A stretch of DNA of 64,000 nucleotides, taken from contig NC_090447.1 of assembly GCF_031143425.1 (NCBI RefSeq), positions 137,349,106 to 137,413,105 on the forward strand, read 5' to 3'. Numbering within the stretch: the stretch's first letter is position 1; each line of letters starts with the position of its first letter. The notes beneath the pieces were generated by a model, which searched no databases, was not told the origin of the DNA, and worked only from the letters and a program-made list of their open reading frames with translations. Position numbers and translations under genes: made by a program. The stretch is from Pleurodeles waltl. Its lineage: Eukaryota; Chordata; Amphibia; Caudata; Salamandridae. Below are positions 56,177 through 64,000 of the stretch, one piece after another.

Positions 56177-56213
56177 GGAAAGTGGTGCTGCACATAGTGC
56201 AGCACCACTTTCC
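56177..56213. repeat. Perfect 16-bp-arm hairpin in a small GC-rich element
   Basis: GGAAAGTGGTGCTGCA (56,177-56,192), loop CATAG, then the exact complement 56,198-56,213. It lies in a stretch bounded by GGGCCCCTATATGC (56,018) and GGGCCTCATTAAAT (56,251), perhaps a MITE of about 240 bp. Confidence 0.7.
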
Positions 56214-57049
56214 ATAAAGATGCCTCTAAGTGTTCAACCTCTGCACTGGGCCTCATTAAATCTATTTTAAATCACAAAAGATAATTAAGTCTGAGGCACT
56301 CAACATGAGTTTAGGGTGCAATTCTGGGTTAAGCTCTGATCCTTGTGAAAACCCATGTTTACACAGGGATTAGAATTATGAGCTGAGTAAAAATTATCAC
56401 ACCTTTGTACTTCTCCCCTGATAAATTCCAACTGGTCAAACCTGCTGATTTTTATCAGCAAAAAATACTCTGTATTGATCAGTACATGCAGATTTTGGTG
56501 TAGTAAGTACCACGATCTCCATATTATTCCCCAAAAACTTGCAATCAGTTAACATTTATCACACTCAATATATTGTGTAGTCTGGTTTTGTCAGTTGCGA
56601 TAAATATCATACTATTTATGGGCTGCTCATGATGAAGACTGTGTTTCACTGTGATCGGTTCCAAAGAAAGACAAGAGCTGATTATCTTTTTCATGCACAA
56701 TACAAAAATGTTAAGATCTACATTCATCAAAACAAATTCAGTAAGTTCATTGTGCCTCATCAACAGGGATAGCATGCAAGAGATTAAGGCCCATACTTAT
56801 ACTTTTTGACGCAAAACTGCACTGACGCAGTCAAATTTATACTTTGACGCACGGCGGCGCAAACCACAGGTGTGAGTCATTTTCTCTGACGCACACCACA
56901 GCATCACGTCATAAAGGAAAACGCCGTTAACGTGGCGGAAATGACTGTGAGCCGATTTACGACACCGCAAACCAGATATGCGGCATTTTTTGACGCAATT
57001 GCATCAAAACTCGCCACAAACACAGCAATCTGTGCAGAGGAGAGCCAAA

Positions 57050-59528
57050 ATGGATCCCAGATGCATGCACAGACCCCAGGAAGATGACAACAGACCAGGA
57101 ACCAGCCAGGAGGACCCACACAAGACCCAGGACAGGGAGAAGAAGAAAAGAAAGTGTCGCTTCAGTGCAGAGGTGCAGGAAATTCTGGTTAAAGAGGTGA
57201 CGGAACACCAGCACCAACTGTTTGTCACCTCAAAGTTGCCAATCAGTAGGAGAGAGGCAATATGGCAACAAATTGTTAACAAGATTAACAGTGTGGCAGA
57301 AGTATGCAGAACAGTCATCAAGTGCAAGAAAATCTGGCATGACTGCAAGCGCAGGACCAAGGAAAATATGGCCCAGGAACAGGAAGGCAGCACTGCAGAC
57401 TGGAGGTGGGAGTCCAGCACACCAGGAGGCCCTGGGCCACATGGAGGAGATGGTTGCAGCCGTCATCCCTGAGGAGATCGTCACAGGGATTCAAGGACAG
57501 GACAGCGCAGACTACCAGGATACAACACACATGCAGGGTAAGTCGCATGGGGAATTAAAATGCACAAATGTTAACTGCCAGCGGGGGGTGGAATACCTAC
57601 TACACAATGCATGTAAGTCATTATATTCAGGGAGTGGCATGGGTAAAGGGGCACGACACTGGGGCATGGCCCATTCAGAGGAAACCTGGGGCACACCACT
57701 ACACAACACCAACAACCTTTCCATGGGTGCATGCTGCCATGCCAAGGATGTTGCAAAGGTAAAGCCAGGCCAGGAGGGAAGGGCACAACGTCAAACTGGC
57801 ATCCCGTCACACGTCAGCCACTACACTCCCTACATTAACAAGGGCCCAATTAACAACCTCTAGCCATACCAACAACTGGAATGTAACATTGACAACAGTT
57901 GCCACTACCACCTCCGCTGTGTGTGCTGGTCAAGTAGCTAATGGCAGTAACGTCCCCATGGATCAAAAACACCCAAATTAGAGGGTTTAGGATGACAACG
58001 TTAACAATCCCCTGAAACAAGACAAATGTTCCAGTCCTGTCAAATGTGAATGTCCATAGTTGCCGCAAACATCAGCCAATGTCATCCACATTAGGAGGTA
58101 CAAAGCACTAATGTCATACCCATGCTGCATATGTCAGGGTCCATCCTGTGCCTGGGTCACAATGCAACATCCCAAATGTCATACTGCTCAGACAACAGCA
58201 GTGAGGGGAGGACACATGTAACTGGTCACAGCAATACACCTGCACAGTCAGAGGTGGAAATAGGACACTGCTATGACTATCAGGGTAATCCAATGTACCA
58301 CACATTCCCCAACATCAGCAGTACTCATTACCAATGCTGACATCCATATTGTGCCATAACAATGCTATACATAGTATATGCTACATTTCAACTACATATA
58401 GGTGGATGTGAAAGATCAGAGACTGGGGCAGGTCCAGATTGTTAAGTGTGGTGCTAGTGCTGTCAGAGCACCCACAGCCAGTGAAAGGCCTCACCATGAG
58501 AATGAAAGTAGACGGAGGGTTGAGTAGGACAAGAAGGTGGCAAATCACTATTTGGCCATAACCAACACCTAGAGGAGATGATGCTGACAAGTCCACAAAC
58601 TGACCACAATACAAGTGACATGCAGGTGGGGCATAGGCCTGGGAGAATGCCCATCTGAAAGACAGGAGCAATGAACAGGAACCAAGATCACATGTGAAAA
58701 TAATCACAAGGCAGGCATGTCACATTACAAAGCCCACAACACTGACACACTAATTGTACCATATTTCATTGCAGAGGACGATGGATCTCCTGCAGATATG
58801 CCTGTCCAGGACTACCCTGATGACATGGATGACGAGCTGACAAACATCAGCCAGCAGATCCTCCAAGAGGTCCTTTAAACCACCAGACCCCACCTTCAGT
58901 CACAAGGAGGAGCACAGATACAGCAGCCATCACAGAGGACCCACCAACCACCCCAATTGTACGACCTGTCAGCTCTAATACAGCTGAGGACTCTGACAAC
59001 ACTGGCACCAGCTTTGAGATAACTGTAGTCGGAGTACAGCGGGAGCTGGCCAAGGTAGTGAGGGTGGGGATGCAAACTATGGCAGCCAGCCTAGAGGGGG
59101 TGCGTTCATGCATGATGCAAATTGAAGAACAGGCAGCAGCTATGCAAGGTCGAACAACTATCTTGCAGGAAGTAGAAAAAAGGCTGAAGGAAATCAGCAC
59201 AGCTGTAATACAGTTGACCCTACACCTACAACAGCAATCCTGTCAATGCTTGCATGAATGCAACATTGAACCCCTCAGGGCCGACCTGGCTGCCTACCAC
59301 TGTGATGTGGCTGCTATTCTTAAGAACCAGCAGATCTTCCTTGCTGCAGTACTGCCCTTAAGACCCCCACAGATAGAAGCTGCTGGTATGTCTGACTCCA
59401 CGTCTACACACACTGAGGTGTGTGTTGCCACTTCACAACCACCACCACCAAGGGCAGAGGAGGCAACACACACATCAGAAGATGAAGACCAGGAACAGAT
59501 CACCTTCACATGTAAGAGTACCCAGTAG
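57050..59528 (+). pseudogene. Harbinger Myb/SANT-like DNA-binding protein, HbC (Myb-3)
   Basis: Exon 1 (57,050-57,537) begins MDPRCMHRPQEDDNRPGTSQ, then a basic segment KKKRKCRFSAEVQEILVKEV and a SANT-like pattern RREAIWQQIVNKINSV, VIKCKKIWHDCKRRTKE. A 1-bp shift near 57,385 leads into ALQTGGGSPAHQEALGHMEE. The intron 57,538-58,774 has a GTAAGT donor and a TTTCATTGCAG acceptor. Exon 2 continues DMPVQDYPDDMDDELTNISQ, a second shift near 58,876, then a long helical region MQTMAASLEGVRSCMMQIEE, LQEVEKRLKEISTAVI to the stop at 59,528. With the two shifts taken out, about 415 aa would be expected. Same layout as Myb-1 but clearly diverged. Confidence 0.75.
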
Positions 59529-61087
59529 CACTAGTCCTTGCCACATGGCCACCTATTACCAAGGTCCAGCGTTTGTAACATGCCAGTCTTGCAACAACTG
59601 TACTCAAGCACTGTTCTGCAACCCACTGTTTATCTTGTCAGCCTGCCCTGTGATTGTCTCTCACTAACTCATTGGCATGTCCTGTCCCTCTGCACTGTCT
59701 GACACTTCACCCCAGCATGTCCAATGACATGTCCTTTTGCGCTTGTGTAGGATCACAATGGAAGATGTCACTATAATGGACACACAATCATGGATAATGT
59801 ACGTATAGCACTACAGCACTTTTCAATAAATAGCACTTACACAATCACTTTGTCCCTGTGTAATGTGACACATCAACCGTGCAGTAGATCAGTAAAGTTT
59901 TCCTCCTGTCAATTATTATAGATTGTCAATACAACTGTCCTGAAATAATGTTGGCTGATAACTATGCACAGTGGCCTGGATTGTACCATACTCTGCCCTT
60001 CCTGAGGGTTATTTCTGAGGAAAAGAGAAACTATACACCATAATGCTGTGTTGGACAGAATAACGCTTCCTCAAGGGATGTCAAATCCAGAAAATTGTGC
60101 TTTCAAATTGTTGCTTCAATGCAAAACTTATGTATGTGACATTTCCCACAAATTTAAGCTAACACACACCAAACTGCATGAATGGATGTGTATGAGTTTA
60201 CATCCAAATAAGTAACCATGCTGAACAGTGGAACAAATGATCTATGTGAGTTATGTATACTATACTACAAGAGAGCTTACTACCACTTACCTTATAAGGA
60301 TTTCATTGGACATGAGACTGCAGTCAGACATAACACAGTGTCCCCAATACTAAATCTGGAAGCGCAGTATGTGAAATTCAAAACATACATCATGAAATAA
60401 CCACACTTTGGGATCCATAGTAACCGTGATTGGTGGTTGCAATGAATGGCCGAATCTTAGCTAAGTAGCTTTGGGGTAGCTGCCAATGTTACAGCTCAGA
60501 TGGTATTTGTTTGCAGCGTGTGACACAAAATCTAATACAAAAGAGACACTGTTCACTCATGCCAAGGCCCTGATCTACAAGCATTTGACACATACTGTAA
60601 ATGGTTACATGGATATTTATTATACAATAAAAACAGAAGTGAAAACTCTGGAAAGACCTTACTTAACCTAATCTACTCTAACTACTCATTACACACAACT
60701 GTCCCTAACTAACCTAAGCTAAACTTACTTATCAAATTTAATGAAAAATGATCTAAACATCAACCCCCCACCCCCCTTATGAGATGGGACACATGGAGGA
60801 CAACAGATACTAACCTAACACATACTATCCTATACTAAACAAATATATATTTTTTTGTATTTTTTTTTTGTAATTTTTCTTTTATTTTAAACACAAGAAC
60901 CCCAACATTGCCCCCCACCCACCCACATAAAAATAAACAGTAGAAATATTCAGAAACCCCCACCCCCACCCACTAACACTAACTAAACTAACAGCCTCTA
61001 CTAACCTAACACTAAGCCCCCTAAACCCACAAAGTATAAGAACCAGGAAAGAGGAGGGAGGTGAGGGAATCATGTCTGTGCACATGT
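59529..61087. other. HbC spacer between Myb-3 and ORF3
   Basis: AT-rich, no recognised motif. Near 60,770 is a C-run and at 60,845-60,900 a T-rich tract, which would be the 3' flank of ORF3 on minus, with possible polyadenylation TTTATT (minus AATAAA) near 60,889-60,931. Confidence 0.4.
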
Positions 61088-61579
61088 CTACAGGTTGGCC
61101 CTCCTCAGGGTCTTCTTGATGGAACGCACCCGCCAGTTGACCTGTGCCACCTCCTGCTGCAGTCTGGTCATCTTTCTTAGGACACGGTCCAATTTCCTTT
61201 GCATATGGGAAAAAGCAGCAGGGCGAATGGCTGCAGCAGGGGTGGTCTGGGTGCCAGCCGAGGAAGAATGGACCCGTGTTGTGGCAATGGCTGTAGGCTG
61301 CCCTGCAGGTGGTGCTGTGCTTGGTCCTGGAGCAGTTGCCGTTGATGGTCCCGCAAAGGTCCCAGTTGCTGTTGGTGCCACCTGGGTGGTAGTGGTGGCG
61401 CTGCTGGTGGTGGCTGTGGTAGACACAGAAGGGCCACTGTATGCAAATGCCCTCCAAGCTCCGGAGGCTCGATAATGGCGATATCTTTGGGTCATGTTGC
61501 GGTACCCAGACTCGACATCAAGTAAGTGGCGGTATCTCATTGCCCGCCGTTGAAACTCCCTGACCTGGATGGCAGTCAT
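61088..61579 (-). CDS. HbC ORF3: Thr/Ala/Pro-rich protein with C-terminal basic helix, function unknown
   Basis: A 163-aa frame from an ATG at 61,579 (MTAIQVREFQRRAMRYRHLL), with possible continuation upstream in the open frame to 61,699. Parts in order: an N-terminal helical and basic segment (residues 1-40, many Arg/Tyr), a long low-complexity Thr/Ala/Pro/Ser region (about 45-110), and a C-terminal Lys/Arg-rich amphipathic helix (RKLDRVLRKMTRLQQEVAQV, about 118-150). It ends RRANL. The start could also be a splice join at GTC after CCATCCAG, which would link in-frame with an exon-like stretch at 62,793-62,852. No stops interrupt it, unlike its neighbours. I do not recognise the family; it is neither transposase nor obviously Myb. 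By location it may be an additional factor of HbC. Confidence 0.6.
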   Translation of the reverse strand: MTAIQVREFQRRAMRYRHLLDVESGYRNMTQRYRHYRASGAWRAFAYSGPSVSTTATTSSATTTTQVAPTATGTFAGPSTATAPGPSTAPPAGQPTAIATTRVHSSSAGTQTTPAAAIRPAAFSHMQRKLDRVLRKMTRLQQEVAQVNWRVRSIKKTLRRANL

Positions 61580-64000
61580 ATTTGCAGTTGTTAAGACAAA
61601 TAGAAAATCAAACATTATTAGGTACTGCATTGTGTGAAATGGCACAAGAAGTAAATCAGACATTACATCTAATGTACTTGTAACAGCACATATCATCAAA
61701 GAGATCTTAGATTGTCCCTGAGGAAGTACATGGCAAGCCAGCCTACAAAGGTCTTAACACACATAGCACATCCAAACCCTACCAGATGGGTAACAACTGG
61801 CATGATTTTGGCATCATAGTTCTTCCAGTTGTCAGCTAAAAATCATGCTGCACATCCTCCACCACTGACAGGGCAACAAATGTCATTGTATGGGATGGCA
61901 ATCTAGGGCCACATGATCTGCGAGCTGTAAATGGACTTGCCAGTATAGAAAGCATGTGCTAATCATGAGTGGGTATACTAGGTTCAGACAAGTGCTTCAC
62001 TGATTTACATGTCTGTGTACCAAACTTGTATCATCAGTCCTAGGTACACTATTCACAACCCTACGCCTGTGTCTGAGGTGGGGTGGACAATCAACTAATA
62101 ATTTCTAACAACAAGGACACCCAGGAAGCTTAGGAAAGCTGGACATGGGTTTGGCCCAGCACACACACCACAGGTAAGGAGGATCTCCAAATAGGAGACA
62201 GCTAACCCTTGGACAATCCCATCAACACTCATGTTTGGAAATGCAGACCTTTGTCCACATCATTTACTACCTGTAAGGCATGACTTACAACAAACTGAGA
62301 GATGCAAGAACACCTCTGGCCATGAGTTGCATGCACACCTAGGCCATTGTACATTAATGCCAAATACTTGTAGCACTACATGTGGAGCTACATGCTGCTA
62401 GGAAGTTTAACATACAGTTCAACATGTTCATTAGTGAATAGGGAAGCAGACGTCTGTGGGTTAGACCTTGGCATCCCTATTCTGGGAGAATTCGGGTCTG
62501 ACTGGCTGACTAATTCACTAATATGGTCCACTGCAACTTTTTTTGAATCAAGTTTTATCCACATGACTCATCCCTATTCACATTGCCAAGCCTACAGGAC
62601 TGACCTAGAATACCAAAATATGACAATACGATAGGGATTGGCCAACTCACAGATGGTGATAAAATTATATTCCACTCATGGAACAAAACAAGTGATTGGC
62701 CAGCGCATCACACCTTGCTATGTGTCCAACACACAGGAGTGCATCACACATCACCAGCAAACACAAAACATAACAGAAATATCAACACTTACTGGAGATG
62801 TCTGGGTCTGCAAATCAAGCCACCTCGCCAACAGTGTGCGGTGCCGGTCCACCTGTAAGGCATGGAAGGGAGAAATATGCTCAATGTCTGTGCACTGTAC
62901 GACAATTCAAAAGACAAATACTATGTGTGAGATTACATCAGAAAGTAAAGCCTCTCAGACATGATGATACACATCCTACATACCACGACAAACATGTACA
63001 GACCCAGGGACTCCAGTGAGTGATACACACATATCTGCACACATGCAGTGGCCCTAACTATCATGTTGTGGCAAACATGCTCCTTCATTAGTGAGCAGAC
63101 AAAATCATGGAGTGTTTTCGTCTCATCATGTGTATCCATGAGAGACAGCCAAAGCCACTTTCCGTGAGGACTGCATTACCAATCAACCAGCCATTGGGAC
63201 CATGACCAATTTATGACACACAGGTACAATGTACAGAGGGCCAGGGACAGTTGTTAGCCCTCAATTTGTTACAGTTTCTTCATTTGATGTGGCACAGCTA
63301 TGATGAGTTGCACCAACCATAGAGATATGAACCCATGTGCATACCTTTTGCCAGCCATCCCTAATTTAAATGTGGCACTACAAACTCCAAATACCAGTCA
63401 AAGATGTTAGCTGAGTGCAGCTAGAACTTGTTACCTATGTGTCCAAATCCAGATCAGACATGTATCCGAAATGAAGCAGGGGCACAATAAATCCTAATAT
63501 TTTCGGGATTTCCATGATCGGTTTCCTTACACACTCACTGAACACACATGAGACATATGTTTGTGCCACATTGCTATCATCAATTGACGTGAAGCCTGCA
63601 CTAATTTTTAGGCTCCTGTTGTGTATATAAAGTTAGTCTAGCTGTTGCATCAACAAATGACGGTAACGTGTCAGGAACGTACATACCTCACAGGCAACTG
63701 TGGCCTATATCTATGCATATTTGACACCTGATTTGTGTTGCTGTTTGACACACAGGCGGCACTAACTTACATATTACAAATGTATTCAGTAAGTTTGCGG
63801 AGCTCTTGCTTCCAAACAGCTTGCAATTGTGGTCCTTAACAAAGTAGAAATATGGCCCTGTATGTTTCACTAGCATTCCACATGTTCAACAACATTGCCG
63901 GCAGATATTGTAAAAATCAGCTAATGTCACTACAGAGCATTTAAACGTGCAAATTTACATGATTTGTAATCACCAACAGGGCCACCAACCACTAGCCCCA
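61580..64000. other. HbC interior, no clear gene; one exon-like stretch
   Basis: No transposase motif (D-G-T-H, D-S-G-Y) is seen on either strand. On minus, 62,852-62,793 is a 60-bp open stretch between a CCTTACAG acceptor and a GTAAGT donor, reading VDRHRTLLARWLDLQTQTSP. It could be an upstream exon of ORF3. The remainder is AT-balanced with short frames only. Confidence 0.4.

Larger units (their letters stand above)
56788..64000 (+). mobile_element. Harbinger-like element HbC, left part, continues past window
   Basis: Starts GGCCCATACTTATACTTTTT immediately after TAA (56,785-56,787), a probable target duplication copy. The same terminus bounds the MITE at 23,445-24,379. It holds a Myb/SANT-like gene (57,050-59,528 plus) and a third ORF on minus (61,088-61,579). 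No transposase is found up to 64,000, so it should lie to the right if the order follows HbA. The right terminus is not in the window. Confidence 0.7.

Noticed and set aside
60882..61457. Minus-strand frame of 191 aa overlapping ORF3
   Set aside because: It is a shifted frame of ORF3 with Cys/His/Pro bias; the ORF3 frame has the helical basic end and fits better.
1..64000. tRNA, rRNA or conserved host genes
   Set aside because: No cloverleaf with A and B boxes, no rRNA sequence and no conserved host coding exons were seen by reading.

Overview
The window looks like intergenic DNA from a very large, repeat-dense vertebrate genome, most likely a salamander and plausibly a newt. The reasons are the absence of any host gene I can recognise, PIF/Harbinger elements with full gene sets, swarms of GC-rich foldback MITEs, CR1/L2-like and L1 LINEs, a tRNA-Leu-primed Ty3/Gypsy element, and a long dispersed repeat whose flanks I associate with newt DNA. 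The species call is inference. Nearly every open frame I can explain belongs to a mobile element, and nearly all are broken.

Layout. 1-11,800: two inverted copies of dispersed family A (1-1013 minus; 9548-11,800 plus) with a hAT MITE (1060-1356), a 5'-truncated L1 with 13-bp target duplication (1637-2981), a CR1-like reverse transcriptase scrap (about 5914-6300) and an inverted repeat enclosing a hammerhead-like motif (7073-7329). 13-20 kb: an L1 endonuclease scrap, a tandem array of about 152 bp, a perfect 39-bp-arm hairpin in AT-rich DNA, and a CR1/L2-like LINE on the minus strand with endonuclease and RT remains. 20-29 kb: a MITE, then Harbinger element HbA with three genes: Myb-1 (plus), a structurally intact DDE transposase (minus, one 99-bp intron) and a short Myb-2 (plus). 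A TAA-flanked MITE and a 90-bp satellite lie inside it. 30-37.7 kb: a hAT-like MITE, microsatellites, and family A copy 3, itself interrupted by an ACA-flanked foldback MITE.

37.8-49.6 kb: HbB, a second Harbinger copy with the same three genes in exactly reversed order, split by a 6.0-kb LTR retrotransposon (39,810-45,854). That retrotransposon has the unusual order gag-PR-INT-RT-RH (Gmr1-like), and its gag resembles a SCAN domain. 49.6-56 kb: an SGNH-hydrolase relic, a TAA-flanked foldback MITE and a second, different Gypsy RT scrap. 56.8-64 kb: HbC, a third Harbinger-like element whose terminus matches the MITE inside HbA. It carries a Myb/SANT-like gene and a minus-strand third ORF of unknown function, and it runs off the window.

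How the parts fit. In Harbinger elements the DDE transposase and the Myb/SANT-like DNA-binding protein act together at the element ends, and the MITEs here are probably passengers of such machinery. The most notable items are the three-gene Harbinger organisation seen twice in mirrored form, the extra ORF of HbC, and the Gmr1-like retrotransposon with a SCAN-like capsid.
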